Source of the DNA: Bifidobacterium mellis
GTDB taxonomy: Bacteria > Actinomycetota > Actinomycetes > Actinomycetales > Bifidobacteriaceae
Assembly: GCF_000967265.1 (NCBI RefSeq)
Contig: NZ_KQ033885.1
Coordinates: 1,159,538 to 1,223,537, forward strand
Direction: 5' to 3'
DNA: 64,000 bases
The notes under the pieces are model-generated. The model was given only the letters and a program-made list of their open reading frames with translations. It made no database searches and was not told the DNA's origin. Positions 8,338 through 17,148 of the stretch are shown here, in pieces; positions within the stretch are counted from its first letter, which is position 1, and the number at the start of each line of letters is the position of its first letter. The position numbers were made by a program, and so were the translations under genes.

Positions 8338-11300
8338 TCAATAATCTATTCCCTCTTTATACCTTTTAGCTTGCTCATCTTCGTTTAATCCCATTGAGTG
8401 ATATTCTCTCGCTTGTCTTGTCAGCAGCGCAGCCACTTTCGGCCATTGAACGTTAATTCTGTTAGCACATTTTTGGAGCTCATCTTCAAGCTCATACTCT
8501 TGTTTCCCGCCTTCTTCTAAACTACGACTAACCGCCCCTCTTTTGTTGAACAGCTCAGCACTGAAACCTTCATCTAAAGACGTGGATTGAGAGTCTTCTA
8601 TTATATTACATACTGATTTACATGGCCATGTGCCGTCACTATCAGCGGGAGCATAAGCCAGTACTTTTCCAATATAGTAATCTCCTCGTTTAGTTAGATC
8701 ACGCGAGCCCAGTATCTTTTGAACTTCTTGAATCCATGATCTCAGTTGTTCTTCGACAATTTCACTTGACTCATTGACCGCTCCAGGGATTGTTCTCCAA
8801 GTATTTAGCAGAAGCCAAGCTTTTTCCGACTGCTCTTTCGGGACCTCCGGCTGTTTTCCACCATTAGCAGTTTCTGGGTATACAAGAGAGAGAATGTCAG
8901 CAAAATAGCGCGGATCATCAGCGAGTTTCCGGTGCAAAAATAAGCACACATGCCCATCATTAAATGCACGCAAATAGGCCCATTCAAGTTTCTCAAGACG
9001 AGTACGGTCTATACTCACACTATCTTGGAGGAGTTTTATCAGCACTTCTATTTCATGACTAGATAATGTCTCACTTTCATGATCATGGCATATCAGGAAC
9101 TTTTCCATAAGATCAGCCGCTAAGCCCGAATCAACTTTAACAGCACTGGCCTCACAATATAACGCGAGCAATTTGAGAGCGTCCACGATTCGTCCATGAC
9201 TCGCAAGCTGTTTTGCTGCTTCATTGGCTAACGTGAAATCGGTTCCTAAGTGATCAATTGGAAACTCCAGCCAATGTATCATCTCCACTTCTTCATCATA
9301 ACTACCAAGAGATGTCCATACTTCATCGAATTCATTAGAGAGTAAGAGCAAGCGAGCTTTTACCGTGTTGGACAAACTATCACTATGCATTATCTCCAGT
9401 AGATTGCTTAATTTACCATTCGTTAGCCTATACAAAGCCGATCTCGCAAAAGAACATACTTTGGAAAACTCGCTTTCTAATAGTCTGGCAATCGCGTGTT
9501 CTTGTATCTGTAGGCCGAGACAAGCAAACGCGTCTCCAACGATCCAAGGGCATTCAACTCTTTTGGCAAGTCGCAATACGCTCTCCAGACCACCTTCCTC
9601 AAAGACCTTACTAATTGCATCATTTCTGGCTTTTCCTAGAAGCTGCTTTCTATCAATCGACTGGTTATGATTGTCCAAGACGTAAACCAACCAGTCGTAA
9701 GTAAATAGCGGGGCTACTTGAACAACAGGATCCACGGGTTCTAGCTCTTTCATGACTGATTTGAAGTATTCGATATCTTTGAGATATAAAGACGCTGACA
9801 CATTTGCTGAAGACTGATGTTTCCCGATAAGTTTATAAAACTCCAACCATATCGCATCACGTGTATCGGTTGGTTTCAACTTAGCTAGACTAAGCTTATT
9901 CAAAGCAGTATTTTTGCTCTTTTGAGGCAAATAAGGCAACTTAGGGATGATCTTGATCCAGATTGATGGATCACTTTCAGCAAGGTCAACAGCACAGCCA
10001 AGATATACGTTAATATCATCAACGATTTGATTGTCGGTCGGCTTATTTGGTGAAGCGGATTGTCTAAATTCAAACGGCGTAATTGTTGAAGTGCTTTCTC
10101 CTATCCTGGGAATGAGAGCAATAACTAGTGATTTACCAACCTCAGGTAGTTTTCTGCAGACTTTTTGAACGAACGAATGCCTTTCATCCGATAATGCAGC
10201 TGTTTGAGGATACCATACACGCAGAATAGTAGCGAGAGAGTTTAACGGCCGATTAGCAAGTTTCCCGCCAGGATCGTAATCAGCAAGTAATGCAAGTAAC
10301 CACATAGCTCTCCCAAAATAATCGGGAACCATTGCCAGGCGTTCCAAAGCCCAAAGCACTTGTACATGCGGGCTGGTAGGTGCCAACAAATTAGATGATT
10401 CATGGAATAATTTATCCATAAGTACACCGCTTGGACTTATTGCTCTTTGCAATTCATCCAGAAACTCTTCGGGTGCCGCCTCAGCAATTTCCAACAAAAC
10501 ATCATTTATCGAAATCCATATGCCCCCGGTGCAATCGTCATTTGCGAAGCGCAGTATATCTGAAACGACATTGGCCGCCCAATCCGAAAAAGACAGAGAG
10601 GGAAAATCGCTTACAGTCGCACTCGAGGAACCTAGCAAGGCTAGTGTAGTCGCAATTCCCTTTCTAAGATCGTCAGATTCTTTCCTCCCCTTTCCATAAA
10701 TTTTCGCCGCCCATCGCTGATCTTCTGGAAGTGCAAGGGCGGGATTTGCTTCTTCCAGTGCAGAACAAACCACCTCTCGAAAGGCAACCAAATCGGATCT
10801 TGTTATCGCTTGCAACAAGCGTTCAGCACTCTCAATGGGGGAAATAACTGCACGCACACTTCCAAATATTGAAAAAATAGGATTAGCACTATTAGCGTCC
10901 TTAAGTAGCGCATCAGTTAACTCTTCATCGTTGGGGTCTATCACAAAACGAGCAACCACGTCTGCATCCCCCTTTATTGCACCGTCCCACCGCCCAAGCA
11001 TCCATGCTCTTCTAACTAGTTGATTTGCATGAGGAGAATTTGAATTCGGTAAGAGCTCATCTGGAAGAGGTGTTAAAGCAATTTTATTACGCAGGAGTGG
11101 TATACTTTTATGTACCGCACGTGCATACTCCGTCTGTTTTTCATCTGATATATTTTTTGTTTTGAAATAGTTTACGGCTTTTTCATACGAGATGTCAGGC
11201 AAATTTATTGTTGGCGCGATTTGCTGCACTTTATTTACGCCAATAACTATATGGTGTCCGGTAAGTAGTTCAGCTTCTCTTACTAGAGCAGCATCTGACA

Positions 11301-12102
11301 AAAGCACAATCAGACGTTCTGACAGGTGTCTTAAATACTCCAGTGCGCTTGCCTCACTAACGACCACAGCTTTAGACAGCGTTCCTTGCTCATCAGAAAG
11401 CAAAGTCGCCGCCACGAATGCAAGACAATCTTCAATCGTCACAGACCGTATTATTATTTGACTCGGCTTGCTGTCACTTAGTTTCTTCTTAAGAAGACTT
11501 TTTTCATAAGATCGATTACACAAGACAAGCTCAGAAGTAAGTAGATTATCACACGGTTTTCGGTAGTCATTCCACCAAGTTTCCAGACTGGATAATCCAT
11601 GAACCGATTTCCCGCACATTTCAGAAAACCACAAATATACCGTTGGAGTTTCCTCAAGCGCTGTTAATATGTCATCGGCGGTATATACACGGACTTCTTT
11701 CCATATTCCCTCTTTGCTTTTCTCGTGAGCCCAAGCCTGTGCATCCGCCCATCTCCCCAGGGTAACAAACACGAAGGTGGTTTCGGATTGGTTTATACCT
11801 AATGGTTCTTTTGTACGCTTGATATAGTCAGAATTAGCCTTAGCTTTGATACCACGAGATGTGCCAAATTCCCATACACTGTACCCTGATGGAACAAATG
11901 CGTTTCCTTGCCCAGCACGCACTTGACCATCGTATCCACCTAGGTCCGTATCTTCCTCTCCGGGCATTTTAATAAAAGTGATTGTTTGATTTGACTGCAA
12001 GATAATTCTTCTTATCAGGATAGGCAATGCCGAACGAGCTGTAGTTGTTCTTCCAAATGAATAAACATCTTTGAGCTGAGCTAAATACGGCAGTCTCCCC
12101 AT
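8338..12102 (-). CDS. 1254-residue orphan protein, candidate nuclease-type defence effector
   Basis: I cannot name the family. The N-terminus (about 25-165) looks like a PD-(D/E)xK-type nuclease fold: an acidic stretch GEEDTDLGGYDG (48-59), then WEFG with Glu78, and GIKAKANSDYIKRT (84-97) with Lys86/Lys88. Next comes a segment built like a STAND-type ATPase core but lacking a GxxGxGKS P-loop (IIIRS...CLAFVAATLL at 216-235) and keeping a Walker-B-like LIVLLSD (264-270). The remaining 950 residues are mostly helical, probably repeat-forming. No membrane segment. The ATG is preceded by AGGAAGG at five bases. The gene is visibly AT-rich compared with the core genes, stands alone, and lies in the island next to tRNA-Arg, which suits a transferred single-gene antiphage system. 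Function is inferred from architecture only. Confidence 0.75.
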   Translation of the reverse strand: MGRLPYLAQLKDVYSFGRTTTARSALPILIRRIILQSNQTITFIKMPGEEDTDLGGYDGQVRAGQGNAFVPSGYSVWEFGTSRGIKAKANSDYIKRTKEPLGINQSETTFVFVTLGRWADAQAWAHEKSKEGIWKEVRVYTADDILTALEETPTVYLWFSEMCGKSVHGLSSLETWWNDYRKPCDNLLTSELVLCNRSYEKSLLKKKLSDSKPSQIIIRSVTIEDCLAFVAATLLSDEQGTLSKAVVVSEASALEYLRHLSERLIVLLSDAALVREAELLTGHHIVIGVNKVQQIAPTINLPDISYEKAVNYFKTKNISDEKQTEYARAVHKSIPLLRNKIALTPLPDELLPNSNSPHANQLVRRAWMLGRWDGAIKGDADVVARFVIDPNDEELTDALLKDANSANPIFSIFGSVRAVISPIESAERLLQAITRSDLVAFREVVCSALEEANPALALPEDQRWAAKIYGKGRKESDDLRKGIATTLALLGSSSATVSDFPSLSFSDWAANVVSDILRFANDDCTGGIWISINDVLLEIAEAAPEEFLDELQRAISPSGVLMDKLFHESSNLLAPTSPHVQVLWALERLAMVPDYFGRAMWLLALLADYDPGGKLANRPLNSLATILRVWYPQTAALSDERHSFVQKVCRKLPEVGKSLVIALIPRIGESTSTITPFEFRQSASPNKPTDNQIVDDINVYLGCAVDLAESDPSIWIKIIPKLPYLPQKSKNTALNKLSLAKLKPTDTRDAIWLEFYKLIGKHQSSANVSASLYLKDIEYFKSVMKELEPVDPVVQVAPLFTYDWLVYVLDNHNQSIDRKQLLGKARNDAISKVFEEGGLESVLRLAKRVECPWIVGDAFACLGLQIQEHAIARLLESEFSKVCSFARSALYRLTNGKLSNLLEIMHSDSLSNTVKARLLLLSNEFDEVWTSLGSYDEEVEMIHWLEFPIDHLGTDFTLANEAAKQLASHGRIVDALKLLALYCEASAVKVDSGLAADLMEKFLICHDHESETLSSHEIEVLIKLLQDSVSIDRTRLEKLEWAYLRAFNDGHVCLFLHRKLADDPRYFADILSLVYPETANGGKQPEVPKEQSEKAWLLLNTWRTIPGAVNESSEIVEEQLRSWIQEVQKILGSRDLTKRGDYYIGKVLAYAPADSDGTWPCKSVCNIIEDSQSTSLDEGFSAELFNKRGAVSRSLEEGGKQEYELEDELQKCANRINVQWPKVAALLTRQAREYHSMGLNEDEQAKRYKEGIDY

Positions 12103-12318
12103 AATTCCCTTCCTGACCTTATGAAACGACTACACCTACTTTACTTCTTCGCCCTATAAGATTTGATACGTGCTTTTCAACGCTGTTTATACCTTAAATC
12201 AACCCTTATATGAGCATACGAATTTGCCTATGTCATACTGGGGCCTGCTGGCGTCCGCTGCTCTTATTTGAGCCTCAGTTTATAGCTACCTTTCTGACAA
12301 GCTTGAGGTATACCTTAA
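12103..12318. other. AT-rich intergenic stretch
   Basis: Holds the upstream region of the long orphan gene (minus strand). The motif TATACCTTAAA occurs twice (about 12190-12200 and 12309-12319). Otherwise no gene. Confidence 0.35.
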
Positions 12319-12651
12319 AAGATCAAAAGCTCTCTTTTTAGCCTTTACTATAGGGGCAGCCCGTTTCGCGCACATGGCAGTTCCTTCGCCATCGTCGTAG
12401 CGATAGGATTCCTGCTTGTCGTAGTGGGCATGAATGGAAGAGAGCCCATAACTCCGGCAGTTGCGAATAGTTTGATTCCGCCTGATCGGCACTCCACTGT
12501 TCTTAATATTGCGAGCTCGTTGGGAAGCTTGATTGGCATGCTCTGCAACACGATCATAGGTTGGAGTGCGGATCGAAATGTCGCAATCAATACCCTTGGA
12601 ATCGCCGGGATTTTAGTTCTGATTGCGAACGAATATATGAAGAATACCTAA
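12319..12651 (+). pseudogene. remnant of an MFS transporter gene (C-terminal part)
   Basis: This frame is open from just after a TAA (12316-12318) to a TAA ending at 12651 and reads a hydrophobic segment (FAIVVAIGFLLVVVG), then EPITPAVANSLIPPDRHST, LNIASSLGSLIGML and GWSADRNVAI. Loops of this kind (xPxxPxxxxLIP..RSTVLSIxSxxGxxxG...GxxxDR) are typical of the C-terminal third of major-facilitator transporters. No N-terminal half, start codon or ribosome site precedes it: stop codons interrupt the frame directly upstream. I read it as a degraded gene end, possibly of an earlier relative of the intact MFS pump downstream. Confidence 0.55.
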
Positions 12652-12980
12652 TAGCTGTACGCATATCGAGCAGTAGCACCAACATGGGAAATCTGATATA
12701 TAAATGCCGCAAAGATGCAGCATGTCGCTTTCAAGAAGACAAGATTTAATTAAGCAATCCACGTAGCACTTGAACCTAACCTCGTGGAGCATAAAATGCA
12801 GTACTGAGCCGAAGCACGGATTCTACTAGACCCAAATTGGCCATTTTGAAATCAAAGATGAACAAGTCACGGATGGCATAATATTATCTATTACGAAATT
12901 TGAATTCCACACGATGAAATCCTTGAAAGTTTAAACCAATCTGCTGACTGAGCCATAAGTAGACGAAGGATGTATGCCAC
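12652..12980. other. AT-rich intergenic stretch before the MFS gene
   Basis: 329 bases without a recognisable gene. They probably contain the promoter of the MFS gene that starts at 12981; no confident -35/-10 pair was chosen. Confidence 0.35.
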
Positions 12981-14273
12981 ATGTTAAGTAAAGCAGCGAC
13001 AACATTCGTAGCCCTCAAAGACGTTTTGAGACACAAACCATTGGTTACATTATCGCTTGGTGCTTTCTTTACCAGTCTTGTCGGTGGAATCGTTAATCTC
13101 TTACTGACCATTCATGTATACGATATTTCGGGATCGTCTCCGCTGGCGGTCAGTGCCCTCTTTTTAGTTACCTTTATGCCAAATTTAATTGTAGCTCCGC
13201 TGTTTTCTGGTATAGCTGACAAATACAATCGCAGGATTGTTTTAGCAGTGGGCGGAACGCTACGAGCTCTTTGTTGTCTGTTGCTCGCATTTAACCATAA
13301 CATTGCTCTTTCATTTATTCTTGCTTTTGTTATAACAAGCATAGCTGCGGTTATGAAGCCAGCACGATATGCAAAAGCTGCTGAACTAGTTTCAGATTCA
13401 AAACTGTCAGTTCTCAATTCTGTTTTATCTTTCATGATCAATGCTGCAGGTATCGCCTCTGGCGCCCTCGCCGGTTTGCTCACCAATTTCAACAGTGTCG
13501 CTGCATTTGCGGTTGCTGCTTTTGGCAGCTTAATTGCGGCTTCACTTGACGGTTGCTATTCACATGAGGAGCATAATTCGAAGCGAGCTGTCGATTCACA
13601 CAATGGTTTTCGCGAAAGTCATAGTATTTCCTTCTGGGTTAAGTTAAAAGGGATAATTTCTTCAACCACCATTCGATTAAAAAATGTTTTAGACCTTATC
13701 AAAAAGGAACGACTTCTTGCTGCCCTGTCCATTGTTGTTCTTGCACTTTGGTTCGGCCTCGGACTACAAGAAACTCTACTCGTTGTTTTCACCCGTACGG
13801 TGTTACATGCTCCAAACTCTGTTTACGGGTATTTAAACACGATTGGATCCATTGGGGCACTTATCGGAGCAGCACTAGCTGCACCTTTTTCCTCAAATAC
13901 CCGATCAGCAATAAAAAGTTTGCCAATGTCCCTCATCGCTTCTGGAATAGCCTTCTGCGCGTTTGCATTGAGCGGTCAATCTCTGATTTTCGCTTTCTGC
14001 AGCTTTTTTGTATTTTCCTTATTCTATACAATTGCCAATGTAATTGAAGAATTACTTGAGCAAGTTCTCTCCCCCAATGAATATAGAGCTTCTGTAATGT
14101 CCACTATAGGCGCGGTAGGTACGGTCGGATATCTTATCGGAGGATCTCTAACCGGCTGGTTATCAGACTTAGTCGGTCCTACGAATACCGCAATTCTAGC
14201 GGCAGTTAGTCTAATAGGCGCAGGAACCTTTGCGGGATTGACCATGCTTCGATATCGAGTAGAAAAGGTTTAG
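12981..14273 (+). CDS. MFS efflux transporter, DHA3-like
   Basis: A membrane protein of 430 residues with about 12 hydrophobic segments in two halves, separated by a charged loop (about 190-235). The cytoplasmic loop motif GIADKYNRR (about 78-86) corresponds to the GxxxDRxGRR signature between helices 2 and 3. Overall it resembles the DHA3 (macrolide-efflux-like) group of drug:H+ antiporters, so a role in export of a toxic compound is likely but the substrate is open. The ATG has AAGGA 11 bases upstream; an ATG seven bases earlier leads to an immediate stop. The gene is AT-rich like the rest of the island and sits beside an MFS remnant. Confidence 0.85.
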   Translation: MLSKAATTFVALKDVLRHKPLVTLSLGAFFTSLVGGIVNLLLTIHVYDISGSSPLAVSALFLVTFMPNLIVAPLFSGIADKYNRRIVLAVGGTLRALCCLLLAFNHNIALSFILAFVITSIAAVMKPARYAKAAELVSDSKLSVLNSVLSFMINAAGIASGALAGLLTNFNSVAAFAVAAFGSLIAASLDGCYSHEEHNSKRAVDSHNGFRESHSISFWVKLKGIISSTTIRLKNVLDLIKKERLLAALSIVVLALWFGLGLQETLLVVFTRTVLHAPNSVYGYLNTIGSIGALIGAALAAPFSSNTRSAIKSLPMSLIASGIAFCAFALSGQSLIFAFCSFFVFSLFYTIANVIEELLEQVLSPNEYRASVMSTIGAVGTVGYLIGGSLTGWLSDLVGPTNTAILAAVSLIGAGTFAGLTMLRYRVEKV

Positions 14274-15146
14274 TTCAATTTTGTCCAACAAGAAAAAGTA
14301 ATTAGCTGATAATCATAGTTCAATATTTAAAGTAAGGCATCAATAAGATGTCCGCGGATATACATGCATGCATGTAGAGTTATATTGACCTTCCTCGTGG
14401 TTCTTTGCGTGATATAGCTGTGCTTCTAAGTATGACTAACCGGAAGGGTTGATGACGCATCGGTCAGCCTACCGCAATGGATTCAGTTACTGCTCACCAG
14501 AAATGCAGGTTAGTGCTTGCACGACCAGTACTGTTCACAACAGGGCGATGTTGTACGGATATACATTGATGTAGGGTTGAGAGTTCCACGCCTCACACGG
14601 ATACAGTCAAGGCAAGGTGGCAGACCCCTGGACCATGCAAGATCCGCAATGTCGAACTGGCTAAATGCAAAGCCTCCAATAGAGGTAGCAGTTGCCAATG
14701 AGATCTGCGACTATATGTGTCGGACATCAGGGTGGTCATCCGCAGGGCCGAGCAACGTATGACGGAAAGCCTAGCCCCTATCCTCTCTGACTGTGGATTC
14801 CCTTCGACTCTCAGAGGATAAGAAGGCGCCTTATGTGCTTGGACACAGTCAAGACGGGCGACCATCCACTGGCAGCACACCGACGCTACTAGAACAGGCG
14901 TTACGGTCTGCGCCTGGAACGCCGTACAAGGCGCGAAACCGCGCTGAAGCTCGCCAACCCCTCGAATATCGGATCGTCTGCGAACCCGACGCCGCCCTCC
15001 AAATCAACCAGGGCTACTACCAGCCCATACCCGATTCGAGCCGGATGCGCTACAAAGCACAGAGTCAACCCCAACAAGCAAGATCACCGTACAGAATAAA
15101 TGGTAGCCTGCTGGTAGTCATAGAGGACGAAGGGAGAAGGTAAGTC
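14274..15146. other. 873-base stretch without a clear gene
   Basis: The first third is AT-rich, the rest nearer the genome average. Two copies of an 11-base word CGGATATACAT lie about 200 bases apart (14354 and 14556), each followed by a TGATGTAG/TGCATGTAG-like word. An open frame at 14793-15143 shows no family likeness or good start. This may be decayed mobile DNA; nothing is supported firmly. Confidence 0.35.
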
Positions 15147-16007
15147 ATGCCCAACGCTGAACAGACCCCACAGACTCCAAAGACCCCACAGACACCCGTG
15201 CCCCCGTGGATGCAGCCACCGGAGGAAAAGCCGATTTACAAGAGGGTCTGGTTCTGGGTCGTCATCGCCGTCGTTGCCATTCTTGTTTTTGCCGCAACCG
15301 CAGGATCAAACATCAAGTTGCCAATCAGCGTCCCTAAGATCGAGACAGCCGGTATATCACAGCAACTGAACAAGATGAAGAAAACTATAAAAGCCCCTAA
15401 AAAACCTGCTAACCCTGACTCTGACAATCACAAGGCGGCTCTGGCTCAGGCGCAAGACTTCTCTGAGCTCCTGTACATGAGCAAGCAGGGCATCTACGAT
15501 AGGCTCACCAGCGTGGATAAATTCACGCCCGAGGCCGCCCAGTACGCCGTAGACCATCTCAAAGCCGACTACAACGCCAATGCCCTTGCCGAAGCCAAAC
15601 ACTACCAGAAAAGAATGCACATGAGCAAGCGGGGCATCTACGATGAGCTCACCAGCGAGGATAAATTCACGCCCGAGGCCGCCCAGCACGCCGTAGATAA
15701 CCTCAAAGCCGACGACAACGCGGCTGCTCACGCCAAAGCCAAACATTACCTGGAAATAACACACGAGAGCAAGGAGGGCATCTACTACGACCTCACCAGC
15801 GAGGATAAATTCACGCCCAATGTCGCCCAGCACGCCGTAGATAACCTCAAAGCCGACTACAAGGCCACTGCTCTCGCCGCAGCCAAAGACTACCAGAAGT
15901 ACACGAACATGAGCCCAGCAGAAATCCGGCATCAGCTGGCCAGTCAGTACGGAGGTAAGTTCACCCCCGAAGAAGTGGCTTACGCCATGCAGCATCTCAA
16001 TCAGTAA
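15147..16007 (+). CDS. membrane-anchored protein with four Ltp-type repeats
   Basis: A 286-residue protein. A Pro/Thr-rich cytoplasmic start (1-30) and one membrane segment (about 33-51, WFWVVIAVVAILVFAA) are followed by a Lys/Pro linker and four repeats of about 48 residues (about 94-141, 142-189, 190-237, 238-286). Each repeat follows the pattern A..F..Y..MSK.GIYD.LTS.DKFTPE.AQ.AVD.LKAD. These match the host-cell-surface-exposed lipoprotein (Ltp) domain, a small helical fold. In the streptococcal phage TP-J34, Ltp blocks DNA injection by later phages. Here the lipobox is replaced by a transmembrane anchor. GGGAGAAGG precedes the ATG. A phage-exclusion or surface role is inferred from the domain. 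Confidence 0.85.
   Translation: MPNAEQTPQTPKTPQTPVPPWMQPPEEKPIYKRVWFWVVIAVVAILVFAATAGSNIKLPISVPKIETAGISQQLNKMKKTIKAPKKPANPDSDNHKAALAQAQDFSELLYMSKQGIYDRLTSVDKFTPEAAQYAVDHLKADYNANALAEAKHYQKRMHMSKRGIYDELTSEDKFTPEAAQHAVDNLKADDNAAAHAKAKHYLEITHESKEGIYYDLTSEDKFTPNVAQHAVDNLKADYKATALAAAKDYQKYTNMSPAEIRHQLASQYGGKFTPEEVAYAMQHLNQ
15426..16004 (+). repeat. four tandem coding repeats of about 144 bases
   Basis: The DNA encoding the four Ltp-type units is itself repetitive, with words such as GATAAATTCACGCCC recurring at about 144-base intervals in units 1-3 while unit 4 is more diverged. This points to recent duplication of the inner units; the number could vary between strains. Confidence 0.8.
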
Positions 16008-16024
16008 CCAGATCCCAACGGATC

Positions 16025-16050
16025 AGCCCTGCTCCGGCGGGGCTTTTCCT
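16025..16050 (+). terminator. intrinsic terminator after the Ltp-repeat gene
   Basis: Stem AGCCCTGC / GCGGGGCT with a TCCG loop (one G-T pair), followed by TTTTCC, 18 bases beyond the stop codon. Confidence 0.75.
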
Positions 16051-16115
16051 TTGCGGGAACCTTTATCACACAAATGTCACACAAAATCAAGTTTTAAGCA
16101 AACTTGCCGAGTAAT

Positions 16116-16141
16116 GGAAAAGCCCCGCAACCGTTGTGGCT
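16116..16141 (-). terminator. probable terminator of tRNA-Arg
   Basis: Read on the minus strand, AGCC ... GGCT pairs around an imperfect CAA/TTG inner stem and is followed by TTTTCC, 15 bases past the tRNA 3' end. The inner stem has mismatches. Confidence 0.5.
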
Positions 16142-16155
16142 GTAAGGCTTTCGTG

Positions 16156-16232
16156 TGGTGCGCCAGACAGGATTCGAACCTGCAACCTGCTGATCCGTAG
16201 TCAGCTGCTCTAATCCGTTGGGCTACTGGCGC
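16156..16232 (-). tRNA. tRNA-Arg (anticodon ACG)
   Basis: 77 bases with the acceptor stem GCGCCAG/CTGGCGC, anticodon stem GCTGA/TCAGC with loop CTACGGA (anticodon ACG at 16196-16198), T-arm with GGTTCGAATCC, and an encoded CCA. The A at the wobble position is expected to become inosine and read CGU, CGC and CGA. The gene stands alone; its 3' end faces the accessory region, which makes it a plausible integration site. Confidence 0.95.
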
Positions 16233-16338
16233 ATGTCATCTCGACGAGGAACTCGTTTTTGACAACTCATTTATATTACCGCAACTGTAGATTCTGTCCA
16301 GTCTGGTGTGTCGCGTGGAAAGCGGGAAGCCACAGCCT

Positions 16339-17148
16339 TCAGACCGACTGTGACCAAGACAGCCAGAGCAGATATTCCACATTGCCATGGGCTCCCGTTA
16401 TGGGAGATGGCATGGTAGCACGGACAACGAATTCATACTCACATGCACAGGCCAAGACGCGCTCCAACGCCTCGTGCCTGCGATCCTCGTCCGTCACAAT
16501 GCCATGATGGCCCAGCAGGCTGCGTCCGACCTCGAACTGGGGCTTGACCAGCAGCAGGCAGTTGGCAGCAGGCGCCAGCAAGGCAGGAAGGACGGGAATG
16601 ACATAGGTCAGCGAGATGAAGGACACATCCGAAACCACATATTCCGGGCGATACGGCAGGTCGCCCAGCTGGACTTCGCGTATGTTGACACCGCTCCTGT
16701 CAATCACCCTAGGATCAGCGGCAATCCGTTCCAGCAACTGTCCGTGGCCCACATCAAGGGCGATAACTCGCCTTGCCCCGTGTCTGAGCAGAACGTCAGT
16801 GAAACCGCCCGTGGAGGCCCCGATATCGAGACAGAGCCTGTCCTGCGGACCGGGCATCCCCTGCGCCGCAAAAGTCGTCAGGGCGCCCTCCAGCTTCAGC
16901 GCTCCCCGGGAGGCATAGTCATCGCCCGGGTCCAGGAGAATTACATCGCCTGGCTGGACGCTCTGAGCAGGTCTTGAAGCCAGATGATCGTTGACCGTAA
17001 CTCGGCCCTGCCGAATCAACGCCTGGGCTCTGGCCCGTGAATCCGTCAGCCCCTGTGCAGGCAGGATGCGGTCAAGCCGGTCGCGGGTGTGAGCCACGGT
17101 CCTTCGACGACCGTCCCCAGCGCTGACGACCGTGTCCTCAACGTTCAC
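16339..17148 (-). CDS. tlyA: TlyA-family rRNA 2'-O-methyltransferase
   Basis: A 269-residue RNA methyltransferase. An N-terminal S4 RNA-binding domain (about 23-85, DRLDRILPAQGL...ARAQALIRQGRVTVN) is followed by an FtsJ-like Rossmann domain with the SAM-binding motif CLDIGASTGGFTDVLLRHGA and later VVSDVSFISLTYVIP and LVKPQFEVG. TlyA 2'-O-methylates 16S and 23S rRNA at positions that determine sensitivity to capreomycin and viomycin. The GTG start overlaps the upstream stop (GTGA) and has GGGAGGG before it. It is the last gene of the tyrS cluster; in mycobacteria NAD kinase and recN follow tlyA, but here tRNA-Arg and the accessory island follow. Confidence 0.93.
   Translation of the reverse strand: MNVEDTVVSAGDGRRRTVAHTRDRLDRILPAQGLTDSRARAQALIRQGRVTVNDHLASRPAQSVQPGDVILLDPGDDYASRGALKLEGALTTFAAQGMPGPQDRLCLDIGASTGGFTDVLLRHGARRVIALDVGHGQLLERIAADPRVIDRSGVNIREVQLGDLPYRPEYVVSDVSFISLTYVIPVLPALLAPAANCLLLVKPQFEVGRSLLGHHGIVTDEDRRHEALERVLACACEYEFVVRATMPSPITGAHGNVEYLLWLSWSQSV

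Noticed and set aside
14793-15143. Open frame just before the Ltp-repeat gene
   Set aside because: No good start, no similarity, and composition typical of non-coding sequence.
15426-16004. Regular repeats that could suggest a CRISPR array
   Set aside because: The period is about 144 bases, in frame with one gene, and the repeats encode a known protein domain.
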